Source of the DNA: Saprospiraceae bacterium UBA1994
GTDB taxonomy: Bacteria; Bacteroidota; Bacteroidia; Chitinophagales; Saprospiraceae
Length of the DNA stretch: 64,000 bases
Reading direction: 5' to 3'
Assembly (NCBI GenBank): GCA_002335865.1
Contig: DDCY01000023.1
Location: 62,281 to 126,280 of the forward strand
The position numbers and the translations under genes were made by a program. The notes below the pieces were generated by a model. The model made no database searches, was not told the DNA's origin, and worked only from the letters and a program-made list of their open reading frames with translations. Numbering within the stretch: position 1 is the stretch's first letter; every line of letters starts with the position of its first letter. Of the stretch, positions 47,522 through 56,787 are shown in pieces.

Positions 47522-50452
47522 ATGCGAACCCGACTACTGAAATTCCTTTTCTTGATTTTGTTTCTGCCATTTGCAATGGTTGCACAAGATTGTTTTGAAG
47601 ATCAGCCTCCAGCAGGTAGTACTTGTGGTTCTGCGAAATTTCTTTGTGGAAACGTATTTCAAGATTATGTTGATATTCTTAGTAGTGATCCACCAGAAGA
47701 TCCTCAACCAGAAGATCTCTGTAATAGCTCAGGGGATGTCGATAATATAGAATGGTATTCTTTCATACCATGTGAGACTGAAGTGGAATTGCTTATTACA
47801 CCTATATCATGTACTGCAGGCTTATCAAGTCAATTTGGGTTGCAGGCAGGAGTATATGAAGATTGCACTTTTTCAGATGCATTGTTTTGCTATTCTGCAC
47901 CAGGTATTACTCCAATTTCAATTACGCTAACTGATATTGTGCCAGGTACTATTTACTATCTATTTGTAGATGGGTATGCAGGTTCTATCTGTGAGTATAA
48001 ATTCAATGTAATTAGTGGGATAGATATTTCTGTACCAGAGCAGCCAGAAGATGTAGTAGTAGATATTGTAGCATCAAACGAATCTATTTGCGAGGGCGAT
48101 CAAGTTAAAGTTTCTTTTTCTGTACCTGAGTTAAATATAGGAGGATTTTCTTGTGGAGATATTACGACAGAAGATTTGAGCTATGTTGCCTGTTTTGATT
48201 GGGAAGTAACTGGAGTTCCAGTAGATCCAGCCATTAGTCTTGAGGATGCATACGACTTAGTAAGCGGTGAGTATACCGCTTGCGCAGAGATTGTTTTTTA
48301 CAATTCTGGTACTTATCAAATTACTACTAATGCAGAGTTTAATCCTGCAGTATTTGATGGTCTTGGAGCGTGTACAGTAGCAGATATTACATTCGACACT
48401 ATCACAGTAGTCGTAATGCCGCAGGTGCTTCAAGTTGAGCAAGAGATAGTATTATGCCAAGGACAAGACTATGAATATTGTGATTCGATATATACTGCAA
48501 ATGCGGTTGTTCAGTGTGAGGTAGGTTGTACTACATTTGTACAATCAATAGTATTTAATCCAAGTACCATTACGGATCTGGGAAGTTTCTTTATTTGTAA
48601 TTCTGAGTGTTTTGAGTTTCAGAGTGTTCAATACTGTGATGCAGGATTTTTTGAAGTAGAAGACGAAAATGACTGTACTTTGAAATTTTCTTTCACTATT
48701 TCTAATCTCAATGCTTCTATAGATTACGGAGGAGAAGATGAGGTCAATTGTGATACAGAAGCAATCATACTTAATCCTATTTATACATTGAATAATAATT
48801 CGATCCTCAACTACCAATGGGCGGATGAAAGCAATACTCCACTTGGGAATAATTCAACATTAGAAATAAATTCAGCTGGAACTTACACAGTAGTTGTAAC
48901 TGCAGATGATATAGTAGCAGAATGTCTGCTCACACATTCAATATTAATTACTGAGAATAGCGATGTTCCTCAACTTACAATTTTACCGCCTATTATTACT
49001 TGCAGTAATCCTGTAGGTACTATTTCCGTATTGAGTGATATAGCGGTGCAATCTGCCAGTTGGACAGGTCTAGGAATATTAGAACCCAATGTGACTTCAC
49101 CGATGGTTAACGAAATAGGGATGTATACCGTGACGATCACAGGAATAAACGGTTGTGTTACAATAGAAGATGTAGATGTCGCTGGCGATTTAAATGAGCC
49201 AACTGTATTACTCGAGTATAGAGATATTGATTGTAATATCTTAGTAGTAGATGCTTCTTATACTGCCGATGTAGGCATTATTACTCAGCAATGGTCAGGT
49301 CCAGGTATTGCATCTAATGAGGCTTCGATTACTATTACTCAAGCTGGCAATTATTCTCTTACCGTTATAGGATTTAATGGGTGTATGACTACTGAAACTT
49401 TCGTAGTCAACAATACAATGGATTGGCCAGTAGTAGATGCAGGTCCAGATTTGTTGTGGAACTGTAATACACAATCTCTTCAGATCGTAGCTAGCGTTCC
49501 TATAGGCAGTGAGTTTCAGTACGAATGGAATCTCATAAATGGAGATCCGTTTACCGCTATGGGAGATGATCGCATCGAGGCTAATTCTGTAGGTGAATAT
49601 GAGATAGTAGTTACTAATACCAATCTTGGTTGTGTGACAAGAGATACTGTCGCTATCACTGAGAATAAGGATGTACCTACTGCATTTGTTGGAGAAGTAG
49701 TAGATCCTGTATGCTTCTATACTGATAATGGGTTTATCATGATAGAGTCGATTACTGGCGGAGCTGCACCATATACTTTGACTATAGATAATAATCCTGT
49801 AATATTATTTGAGGAACTAAACGACCTCTCATCTGGTACTTACGATCTGTCTGTCACAGATGATAATGGATGTAACTATTCGGAAGAGATTATATTGACG
49901 AAGCCCTTGGAAATCATTCTAGATGCGCCATTAGCAGTTGAGATAAAATATTACGAAACGGGATCACTTATGATAGAATACTCAGTGGATGACGGCGATA
50001 TAGCTGAAATCAACTGGTACAATGGACAAGGTGAGCTAATTGGCCAAGGTGAATCCATAGAATTTAATGAACAACGAAATTCAATTTATACTGTGGAATT
50101 GATTACTAATGATGAATGTAATGTAAGTCAGAAAATCGAAATACGTGTAGATACTTTAGCAGATGTATATGTACCCAATATATTTTCTCCTAACGGGGAT
50201 GGATCTAATGATTTATTTTGGATACATGGCGAAGATAATGATATCATGATCGAAAGCCTGCTTATCTATGATAGATGGGGAAGTCTGGTATATGAAGCAG
50301 AGGATATGCCAGTAGGTGAATCTTCAAGAGGGTGGGATGGTACTTTCAATGGCCAAGATGTCAATCTTGGCGTTTATATCTATGTGCTTGAGATTAGGAC
50401 TGCAACTGACGAGTTATTAGTCAAGTCAGGAGATATTACCGTAGTAAGGTAG
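47522..50452 (+). CDS. Secreted protein with gliding-motility-type C-terminal domain (type IX secretion cargo)
   Basis: The 976-residue product has a signal peptide (MRTRLLKFLFLILFLPFAMV, cleavage near AQ). Cysteine-containing strand-rich segments and Ig/PKD-like repeats fill the middle, for example SAGTYTVVVTADDIV, EIGMYTVTITGINGC and QAGNYSLTVIGFNGC. The last 90 residues read VYVPNIFSPNGDGSNDLFWI, then LLIYDRWGSLVYE, WDGTFNGQDVNLGVYIY and KSGDITVVR. That is the CHU_C/type B sorting domain recognised by the type IX system. It is probably displayed on or released from the surface through SprA. The ligand is unknown. Confidence 0.92.
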   Translation: MRTRLLKFLFLILFLPFAMVAQDCFEDQPPAGSTCGSAKFLCGNVFQDYVDILSSDPPEDPQPEDLCNSSGDVDNIEWYSFIPCETEVELLITPISCTAGLSSQFGLQAGVYEDCTFSDALFCYSAPGITPISITLTDIVPGTIYYLFVDGYAGSICEYKFNVISGIDISVPEQPEDVVVDIVASNESICEGDQVKVSFSVPELNIGGFSCGDITTEDLSYVACFDWEVTGVPVDPAISLEDAYDLVSGEYTACAEIVFYNSGTYQITTNAEFNPAVFDGLGACTVADITFDTITVVVMPQVLQVEQEIVLCQGQDYEYCDSIYTANAVVQCEVGCTTFVQSIVFNPSTITDLGSFFICNSECFEFQSVQYCDAGFFEVEDENDCTLKFSFTISNLNASIDYGGEDEVNCDTEAIILNPIYTLNNNSILNYQWADESNTPLGNNSTLEINSAGTYTVVVTADDIVAECLLTHSILITENSDVPQLTILPPIITCSNPVGTISVLSDIAVQSASWTGLGILEPNVTSPMVNEIGMYTVTITGINGCVTIEDVDVAGDLNEPTVLLEYRDIDCNILVVDASYTADVGIITQQWSGPGIASNEASITITQAGNYSLTVIGFNGCMTTETFVVNNTMDWPVVDAGPDLLWNCNTQSLQIVASVPIGSEFQYEWNLINGDPFTAMGDDRIEANSVGEYEIVVTNTNLGCVTRDTVAITENKDVPTAFVGEVVDPVCFYTDNGFIMIESITGGAAPYTLTIDNNPVILFEELNDLSSGTYDLSVTDDNGCNYSEEIILTKPLEIILDAPLAVEIKYYETGSLMIEYSVDDGDIAEINWYNGQGELIGQGESIEFNEQRNSIYTVELITNDECNVSQKIEIRVDTLADVYVPNIFSPNGDGSNDLFWIHGEDNDIMIESLLIYDRWGSLVYEAEDMPVGESSRGWDGTFNGQDVNLGVYIYVLEIRTATDELLVKSGDITVVR

Positions 50453-50595
50453 TTTGGCTATATTCAATCGCGATTCCAACACATTTATTTAGTATTGTTT
50501 TTGTCTATTTAAGTCATAATCAATTCTTATTAAGCATCTAATATCATCATAAATGTCATGATTTTAGTGACTTAGAATGCATTGTAATCAAATGG

Positions 50596-50633
50596 TAAAT
50601 TTATCTAATATATAAATTTATTTGTTAGTTTTG
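50596..50633 (+). promoter_or_regulatory. Operator-like inverted repeat and -7 motif upstream of exbB
   Basis: TAAATTTAT and ATAAATTTA form a perfect 9-bp inverted repeat (50596-50620). It is followed 5 nt later by TAGTTTTG (50626-50633), which fits the -7 box. A 6-bp hairpin (AGCATC/GATGCT) lies in the leader near 50662. A regulator binding the repeat would cover the -33 region. Confidence 0.4.
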
Positions 50634-50769
50634 TAACTCTGCAATAATTAATTATACTTGAGCATCGTTCATGATGCTGTGTATTACTTTATTGGATGAC
50701 TGATTTGAATATAATATATCCAGTTTGAATACCAAAATTCTTTTATAGGCTTACAAATAAAAAACGCTA

Positions 50770-51456
50770 ATGTTTCATTTAGGATTTTTCTTATTCCAAG
50801 CACCAGATACTGAAGAAGTAAGTGCAGCTCAGAATATTATTGATATCATTATTGACGGTGGTATATTGAGTATGTCTATATTCGGTGTATTGCTGATACT
50901 ATCTGTTATTTCTGTGTATATATTCTTTGAAAGGTATATGACCATCAAAAGAGCAGGAAGGATAGATGAGAACTTTATGAATAACATCAGATCTGCTGTA
51001 GCAGCAGGTAACATAGAAGGAGCTAAGGCCGCTTGTGCGAGCACAGATAGTCCAATGGCTCGTATGGTTGAGAAAGGTTTGCAGCGTATCGGTAAACCAT
51101 TGAGAGATATCGATGCAGCTATTGAGAACATAGGAAATTTGGAAGTATTCAAACTAGAGAAGAATCTATCTACTCTTGCAAGTATCGCTGGTGCAGCACC
51201 GATGATCGGTTTCTTCGGTACAGTGACAGGTATGATCTTGGCTTTCCAGACAATGGCTACAGAAGAAAACGTAGGACCTGCACAATTAGCAGAAGGTATA
51301 TACCAAGCATTATTGACAACAGCATTTGGTCTGATGATAGGTATTATAGCATTCGTAGGGTATAATTTATTAGTTGCTAATGTAGAGAAGGTAATATTCA
51401 AGATGGAGCGTGTAACTACGGATTTTATGGATTTACTACAAGAGCCTTCAGCATAG
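50770..51456 (+). CDS. exbB: MotA/TolQ/ExbB proton channel family protein
   Basis: The 228-residue inner-membrane protein uses the proton gradient to energise TonB. Three transmembrane segments are visible (about 28-52, 128-150 and 172-195). The conserved core GAAPMIGFFGTVTGMILAF and the last segment ALLTTAFGLMIGIIAFVGYN are typical. The short N-terminal extension (FLFQAPDTEEVSAAQ) is common in Bacteroidota. It leads a four-gene cluster with two exbD genes and a TonB gene. Confidence 0.93.
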   Translation: MFHLGFFLFQAPDTEEVSAAQNIIDIIIDGGILSMSIFGVLLILSVISVYIFFERYMTIKRAGRIDENFMNNIRSAVAAGNIEGAKAACASTDSPMARMVEKGLQRIGKPLRDIDAAIENIGNLEVFKLEKNLSTLASIAGAAPMIGFFGTVTGMILAFQTMATEENVGPAQLAEGIYQALLTTAFGLMIGIIAFVGYNLLVANVEKVIFKMERVTTDFMDLLQEPSA

Positions 51457-51520
51457 TACTAAAGATTATTCAACAATTATAAGGCTTATTTACGGTTATA
51501 GTATCTACTAAGATTAGGAT

Positions 51521-51910
51521 ATGAAAAAGAGAAACAAAGTCAGTGCAGAATTTAGTATGTCGTCTCTTACGGACATTATATTTCTGTTATTGATATTCTT
51601 TATGTTGACATCATCTATGGTGCAAATCAATATGCCTCTACCTGAATCTGATAGTGTAACTGTAGCACCAACAGATTTATCTGTGATGCTTTTCAAGGAT
51701 GGAGAGGTGACTGTAAAAGGTAGAAGAAGCAGTATGCGTAATCTTGAAAGAGACATTGCGGAAGCAGTAAGAGCGTCAGAGAATAAAGATAATGCTACGT
51801 TGAGTATAATATCAGAATCTGGGACAAACTGGGAGAAAGTACACAAGGTGATACAAATCGCCAGTGGACTAAAAATAAAAGCGATCATCGCTACAGAGCC
51901 AAGAGGATAG
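51521..51910 (+). CDS. exbD: Biopolymer transport protein ExbD, first copy
   Basis: The 129-residue ExbD/TolR protein has a short cytoplasmic start (MKKRNKVSAEFSMSSLTDII), one transmembrane segment with the proton-carrying aspartate in SLTDIIFLLLIFFMLTSSM, and a periplasmic domain (about 43-129). It works with ExbB. Its first 35 residues are nearly identical to the next gene, while the periplasmic domains differ. It ends 5 nt before the second exbD. Confidence 0.93.
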   Translation: MKKRNKVSAEFSMSSLTDIIFLLLIFFMLTSSMVQINMPLPESDSVTVAPTDLSVMLFKDGEVTVKGRRSSMRNLERDIAEAVRASENKDNATLSIISESGTNWEKVHKVIQIASGLKIKAIIATEPRG

Positions 51911-51915
51911 AGACT

Positions 51916-52320
51916 ATGGGATTTAAGAAAAAATCAAAAGTAAGCGCAGAGTTCAGTATGTCCTCATTGACGGATATTATCTTTTTACTATTGATATTCT
52001 TCATGCTGACATCCTCTCTAGTGACACCCAATGCACTCAATTTAAAATTACCGGGAAAAAATAGCAAACCAAGTACAAGTACGCCCTCTAGTATTAGCTC
52101 TATTTCAATTGCTAAAAATGGAACATTTTATTTAAATGGAGCAAGAATAAATTATGCCAAATTAAAGACTAAAATGAGAAGTCTTAAGCAGGCAAGAGGC
52201 AAAGACGCGACTGTAAAAATCAGTCCTAATGCTAAATCAAGTAATGATAAAGTAGTAGCCGTTCTAGACCTAGCTTATCAATATGGTATCAAGACAGTAT
52301 TAGAAGATCCCAAAAAATAA
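51916..52320 (+). CDS. exbD: Biopolymer transport protein ExbD, second copy
   Basis: The 134-residue ExbD/TolR protein has the same N-terminal segment as the first copy (KVSAEFSMSSLTDII) including the membrane aspartate. Its periplasmic domain is different and rich in serine and lysine (LKLPGKNSKPSTSTPSSISS). Two ExbD paralogs are usual in Bacteroidota Ton systems, and they may form a heteromer. A hairpin (AAGCAGA/TCTGCTT, 52384-52404) lies in the 210-nt gap before tonB. Confidence 0.93.
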   Translation: MGFKKKSKVSAEFSMSSLTDIIFLLLIFFMLTSSLVTPNALNLKLPGKNSKPSTSTPSSISSISIAKNGTFYLNGARINYAKLKTKMRSLKQARGKDATVKISPNAKSSNDKVVAVLDLAYQYGIKTVLEDPKK

Positions 52321-52383
52321 TCGAGTAAGTCATTTGCTATTAAGCACATGATTTACAAAGAGACATAATGAAGTGATATGAAT

Positions 52384-52404
52384 AAGCAGATTATAACTCT
52401 GCTT
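52384..52404. promoter_or_regulatory. Hairpin between exbD and tonB
   Basis: A 7-bp stem (AAGCAGA/TCTGCTT, 7-nt loop) can extend or compete with an outer pair (TAATGAAG/CTTCATTA). No T-run follows. It may be a processing or partial attenuation site within the operon. Confidence 0.3.
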
Positions 52405-52530
52405 CATTATAGAATGATTCGACTTCAGAAATTCCAACCCATATGAGTATTTCACGATGAGCTATGCGCAGTAAGCAATGTGATAAAGAGTCCTATCGTA
52501 ATGTAAAAAAAATAGAAAGTAAATATTTAA

Positions 52531-53475
52531 ATGGAAAAAAACGTTGTCATATTAGCTAATGAAGAGCAAAATAGAAAGAAAGGATTGCTGATGAGCATAG
52601 TCTTACACTTGCTATTGATTTTCTTGTGCTTTATGACATTTTTTAATGATCATAAAAAACCTACTGATCAAATTAGTGGCATCATAGTACAGTTAGGTTT
52701 TATAGAAAGTGGCAATAGTGTAGAAGAGGCACTATCTGAAGCTACACCATCCGAGTCGCTAGAGAATGTTTTAGCTGCCGCTGCAGCACCTATCGAAGAG
52801 GATAAGGAAACTGTTAAAGAAGTTGTCCCGGAGAAAGAAGAAAGCGTGAAAGAAAGCAGTCCTAAAACATCAACAGAATCGCAGACTCTACAAGAGCAAT
52901 CTGATATATTAGCTAAGAAAGAGAAGGAAAAAGCAAACAAGTCGGCTCAAAAGAAAAAGGCAGCGGAAGCCAAGAGAGCCGCTAAAGAGAAAGCTAAAAA
53001 GGAAGCTGTTCGCAAAGCAGCCGAAGAAGCAAAAAGAAAATCAGTGGACGAGGAAGCCAAAAAGAAAGCTGAATACGAAGCGAAAAAAAGTAAATATGGC
53101 AGTCTGCTATCGGGAGGAAATGGCAATAATGATAATAGTGGCAATCAAGGTGATCCAGATGGCGATCCTAATAGCAAAGCTCTAGAGAATCTTGCTACAG
53201 GTTCAGGATCCATTGGAGAAGGATTGAGCGATCGTGTAGTGGAGTCCAAGCCAGTAATTATTGACAACTCTCAGACGACAGGAATAGTAGTAGTGGACAT
53301 ATGTATCAATACTGCGGGTAAGGTGATTAGCGCCAAATACACTCAAAAGGGGTCGACATCTAATGATAAAGAACTTATTGAAGTAGCAGAAAAGGGAGTA
53401 TTGAAATATCGTTTTTCAGCTAGTAATGCAGCCAAGCAATGCGGCAGTGTCATTATTGATTTTAAACTAAAGTAA
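52531..53475 (+). CDS. TonB/TolA-like energy transducer
   Basis: The 314-residue protein has one N-terminal transmembrane segment (about 18-38, MSIVLHLLLIFLCFMTFF). An acidic and lysine/alanine-rich periplasmic spacer (about 60-190, with KKKAAEAKRAAKEKAKKEA) is helical, as in TolA. A glycine/asparagine-rich hinge and a C-terminal domain follow (TGIVVVDICINTAGKVISAK, ending VIIDFKLK). It should link the ExbB/ExbD motor to outer-membrane receptors. The long TolA-like helix means a Tol-type role is also possible. Confidence 0.85.
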   Translation: MEKNVVILANEEQNRKKGLLMSIVLHLLLIFLCFMTFFNDHKKPTDQISGIIVQLGFIESGNSVEEALSEATPSESLENVLAAAAAPIEEDKETVKEVVPEKEESVKESSPKTSTESQTLQEQSDILAKKEKEKANKSAQKKKAAEAKRAAKEKAKKEAVRKAAEEAKRKSVDEEAKKKAEYEAKKSKYGSLLSGGNGNNDNSGNQGDPDGDPNSKALENLATGSGSIGEGLSDRVVESKPVIIDNSQTTGIVVVDICINTAGKVISAKYTQKGSTSNDKELIEVAEKGVLKYRFSASNAAKQCGSVIIDFKLK

Positions 53476-53575
53476 TCTATCAATAGTCAGCAGCCAATAT
53501 TCTTCAGCATACAAACTGTATACTGTCCAATTTTCTACTGAAACATTTTCAACAAAATTCCTTAATATTACAATT

Positions 53576-53852
53576 ATGGAATTAAGCAATCATTTAAATA
53601 TCAATGCCCATAAAGATTTTGTAGCTTCCTATTTACGAAGAAGTGAATATTATGCTCAGTACATTTAAGGATTTGGATGGTGATAAGACTATCTATTCCA
53701 GACAAGTCAAATATATAGCGCTGAAAGGTTGGATAATTAAGATTATGGCTAAATTATTTTCTGAAAAATTTAAAAAAGGTCCTGAAAAGTGGATGCAGCA
53801 ATTCAAATCTTTCGTAGAATCGGAATGGCAACGAAATGAAGGCCAAATATGA
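53576..53852 (+). pseudogene. Frameshifted small gene upstream of DUF554
   Basis: An ATG at 53576 opens MELSNHLNINAHKDFVASYL and RRSEYYAQYI before a TAA at 53666. A +1 shifted frame continues smoothly as DLDGDKTIYSRQVKYIALKG, then WIIKIMAKLFSEKF and FVESEWQRNEGQI. It ends in an ATGA overlap with the DUF554 start, a typical coupled junction. Together the pieces give about 91 residues. A single-base indel in ACATTTAAGGATTTGG would restore one frame. I do not recognise the family. An alternative is that only the second part (ATG 53643) is expressed. Confidence 0.55.
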
Positions 53853-54580
53853 GTAGATCATCGACACTCCAATGGCCAATAGCCACTTTCGTTAATATGC
53901 TTGCCGTTGCAGTCGGAAGTATATTAGGATTATTATTACAGTCAGTCTTTAACGAAGATATACAGGGCATAGTTTTTCAAGCAGTAGGCTTAGGTACGAT
54001 CCTTATTGGTCTCAAGATGGCTCTAAGGCTTCCAGATGGATATATGTTAATATTTATTTTCGCGTTGATTCTCGGTGGTATCCTTGGAGAAGTAATAGGT
54101 TTAGCAGAATGGATGTCTAGTTTGTCTGATCAGTTAAAGTTATTTGTAGGAGCTTCAGATAGTAATTTTACAGAAGGTTTGATCACTGCATTTTTACTTT
54201 TCTGTATTGGCAGTATGACCATAGTCGGAGCGTTAGAAGAAGGGCTAAGTAAGAACAGAAGTTTGATTTATGTAAAGTCTACTTTAGATGGCTTTACTGC
54301 GATAGCTCTTACCGCTTCGTTTGGTATTGGAGTTTTGTTCTCTATTATTCCAATGCTTATTTTTCAGGGCGGTATTACGGTGCTAGCTGTAAAACTCAAA
54401 CCGATATTTGATCAGAAAACGCTTGATCTAGTAAGTGCGGTAGGTGGAATTTTGATCATTGGTATCTCCATCAATATGTTACAATTGGGTGAGATAACTT
54501 TGGAAAATCTATTGCCTTCCTTATTGGTAGCCATTATTTTCAGTAAGACTTATCAGAGTTTTAAAGGAAATAGTAAATAG
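53849..54580 (+). CDS. DUF554 family membrane protein
   Basis: The 243-residue inner-membrane protein has about seven hydrophobic segments. Conserved stretches are NMLAVAVGSILGLLL, FIFALILGGILGEVIG, FLLFCIGSMTIVGALEEGL, and TASFGIGVLFSIIPMLIFQG. These match DUF554 (YdfK-like), thought to be transporters of unknown substrate. Its ATG overlaps the end of the broken gene upstream by 4 nt. Confidence 0.9.
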   Translation: MSRSSTLQWPIATFVNMLAVAVGSILGLLLQSVFNEDIQGIVFQAVGLGTILIGLKMALRLPDGYMLIFIFALILGGILGEVIGLAEWMSSLSDQLKLFVGASDSNFTEGLITAFLLFCIGSMTIVGALEEGLSKNRSLIYVKSTLDGFTAIALTASFGIGVLFSIIPMLIFQGGITVLAVKLKPIFDQKTLDLVSAVGGILIIGISINMLQLGEITLENLLPSLLVAIIFSKTYQSFKGNSK

Positions 54581-54802
54581 ATACTTCTCCTAATGATAGA
54601 TCTAAAATTCACAGATTATGTGTAGTTTTTTTGTTTTCGTGTTTATGCGATAGTAATTTGTATTACGCTATATTCTCAAGCAAATAATTCAATTGTTAGG
54701 CAGTATTAAACGTTTATATTTTTATCAAGTGGAATCTTCATTTACGATTATTTTATGTATTAGAAACTTGTGGTTTGATATTTATTAATACCAGTAGGCT
54801 AT

Positions 54803-54810
54803 TAGTTTTG
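54803..54810 (+). promoter_or_regulatory. Candidate -7 element for the TonB-dependent receptor
   Basis: TAGTTTTG fits TAnnTTTG, and a second match, TATATTTG, lies at 54817-54824. A TTTG at 54774 could be the -33 box for the first, with a 25-nt spacer. Confidence 0.35.
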
Positions 54811-54851
54811 TATTAATATATTTGTGTCGCTATTAGTGTTAATTCGCTCTA

Positions 54852-54880
54852 TTGCAATATTGCAAACATTGATTATCATT
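54852..54880. promoter_or_regulatory. Palindrome and Fur-box-like site upstream of the TonB-dependent receptor
   Basis: TTGCAATATTGCAA (54852-54865) is a perfect 14-bp palindrome. Directly after it, 54868-54880 reads AATGATAATCAAT on the minus strand, matching 12 of 13 central positions of the Fur consensus GATAATGATAATCATTATC. Both lie 75-105 nt before the receptor start and just downstream of the -7 motifs, where a bound repressor would block transcription. Confidence 0.45.
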
Positions 54881-54955
54881 GAGTTGGAGATAAATTGGAT
54901 ATTGATTGGTAAAGTCAGCTCTGTTAACGTTGGGGACCAGAAAAAAATAGAATAG

Positions 54956-56776
54956 ATGAAAACGATATTAACGATTGTTGTTGGGATGCTAGTTTTTAGT
55001 GTATTTGCTCAGAAAGATACACTGTATGGTGGTTTCTCTGAAATCGTAATCCATGAACAGAGATTAGGTATTCCCTTTAAGCAATCAAGCAGAAGTATCG
55101 ATATAGTGACTGCAGAGGTGATGGCAGCATCTTCAGCCGATAATGTAGCCGAATTGCTCAACGATGTGGCAGGAGTGGATGTAAGGCAGAGAGGTCCTCA
55201 TGGTGTCCAATCAGATGTGGGCATCAGAGGGGGAAATTTTGATCAAACATTAATCTTGATCAATGGTATCAAGCTATCCGATCCGCAGACAGGCCACCAC
55301 AATATGAACATTCCTGTGGCTATAGAAGATATCGAGCGTATAGAAGTTCTCAAAGGACCTGCAGCTCGCATTTATGGTGCTAATGGATTTTCTGGAGCAA
55401 TTAATATAGTTACCAAAAAGCCAAATGAAAATAGTATTTCGGTAGGAGTGCACACAGGTGATTACCAATTGTTAGATATGAGAATAGGCATATCTAATAC
55501 TTTCGGAAAGTATGGACAATCGGCATCATACAGTCGCAATGCATCAGATGGATATAAGTACAATACAGATTACGAAATCGAACACTATACATATCAAGGT
55601 TCGCTAGGGTCTAATGGTAATCAATTGAATCTTTTGGCGTCTCACAGTTCACGAAAGTTTGGAGCCAATGGCTTCTATGCAAGTCCTGATTTTATGGATC
55701 AATACGAAGAGACACATACGAGTTTTGTATCATTAGATTATAGTAAATTGATAGGTGGATGGTATATCAATCCTAAGGTAAGTTATCGTCGTAATAAGGA
55801 TGACTATGTTTTTCTACGAGAGAATCCTTCGTTCTTCAATAATGTACATATAAGTGAAGTGCTCAATGGAGAGTTACAAGCAAGATCGAGTAATCCTCTA
55901 GGGATATTCCAAATAGGAGCGGAGTACAATATGATGAATCTTGAAAGTAATAATCTAGGAGTGAGAGAAAGAAATACTGCATCAATCAATGCAGAGCAGA
56001 GAATTCTCCTAATTAATGAAAAACTAGATATTACTCCAGGAGTATCATATTCTTATTTCTCAGATCTGGATGCTAAGATTTTCCCAGGATTGGATATAGG
56101 ATATAGAATCAATAAAGAATTGAAAGTATTTGGTAATGCTGGATATACTTTTCGGGTACCTACATATACAGATCTTTATTATGAAAGTAGTGTCGAAATA
56201 GGTAATGAAGATTTACAGGCAGAAGAAGCACTCTCTATAGAAGTGGGAGCAAAATATGATAAAAGTAATTTTACTGTACAGATTGCATTATTTTCAAGAC
56301 AAGGGAATGATCTAATAGATTGGTCAAAGTCAGACTCTACATCAAAGTGGCAACCAATTAATATTGGAGACCTTACTACCAACGGTATTGAGTTTTCTGC
56401 GCAATGGAGATTTCATGCGGCAGGAAGATTTGGCTTATCTAATATAGGGGTCAATTATACTTTACTAGACACTGATCAGAGTGATGTAGATGCGTTATTA
56501 AGTCGATATACTTTAGAGCATGTCAAGCATCAGTTGGCCGCAAGGTTTGCATATCATATTGGAAATATACACCACAACATACAACTAAGATATGTCGATA
56601 GAGTAAACCTTGAGGATTATACTGTGGTAGATAGTAAACTATATTACGACACTAAGGAAGTCAGATTTTCATTGAATGTCAATAATCTATTTGATGAAAT
56701 ATACAGAGAAACTAATCTAGTAGAGTTGCCTGGAAGATGGGTGAGTGTGGGCGCAGATATTAAGATTGGATATTAA
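54956..56776 (+). CDS. TonB-dependent outer-membrane receptor (BtuB-like)
   Basis: The 606-residue receptor has a signal peptide (MKTILTIVVGMLVFSVFAQ) and a plug domain with VAELLNDVAGVDVRQRG, VGIRGGNFDQTLILINGIKL and VLKGPAARIYGANGFSGAIN. A 22-strand-type barrel follows, ending RWVSVGADIKIGY. The short length and lack of an N-terminal CarboxypepD-like domain resemble BtuB/CirA-type receptors for cobalamin or siderophores rather than SusC. No cobalamin riboswitch is visible. A Fur-box-like site upstream favours iron regulation. The substrate is not proven. Confidence 0.9.
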   Translation: MKTILTIVVGMLVFSVFAQKDTLYGGFSEIVIHEQRLGIPFKQSSRSIDIVTAEVMAASSADNVAELLNDVAGVDVRQRGPHGVQSDVGIRGGNFDQTLILINGIKLSDPQTGHHNMNIPVAIEDIERIEVLKGPAARIYGANGFSGAINIVTKKPNENSISVGVHTGDYQLLDMRIGISNTFGKYGQSASYSRNASDGYKYNTDYEIEHYTYQGSLGSNGNQLNLLASHSSRKFGANGFYASPDFMDQYEETHTSFVSLDYSKLIGGWYINPKVSYRRNKDDYVFLRENPSFFNNVHISEVLNGELQARSSNPLGIFQIGAEYNMMNLESNNLGVRERNTASINAEQRILLINEKLDITPGVSYSYFSDLDAKIFPGLDIGYRINKELKVFGNAGYTFRVPTYTDLYYESSVEIGNEDLQAEEALSIEVGAKYDKSNFTVQIALFSRQGNDLIDWSKSDSTSKWQPINIGDLTTNGIEFSAQWRFHAAGRFGLSNIGVNYTLLDTDQSDVDALLSRYTLEHVKHQLAARFAYHIGNIHHNIQLRYVDRVNLEDYTVVDSKLYYDTKEVRFSLNVNNLFDEIYRETNLVELPGRWVSVGADIKIGY

Positions 56777-56787
56777 GAAAAATGTTG

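Noticed and set aside
50829..51401. 190-codon frame antisense to exbB
   Set aside because: It mirrors the conserved exbB coding sequence and has no independent support.
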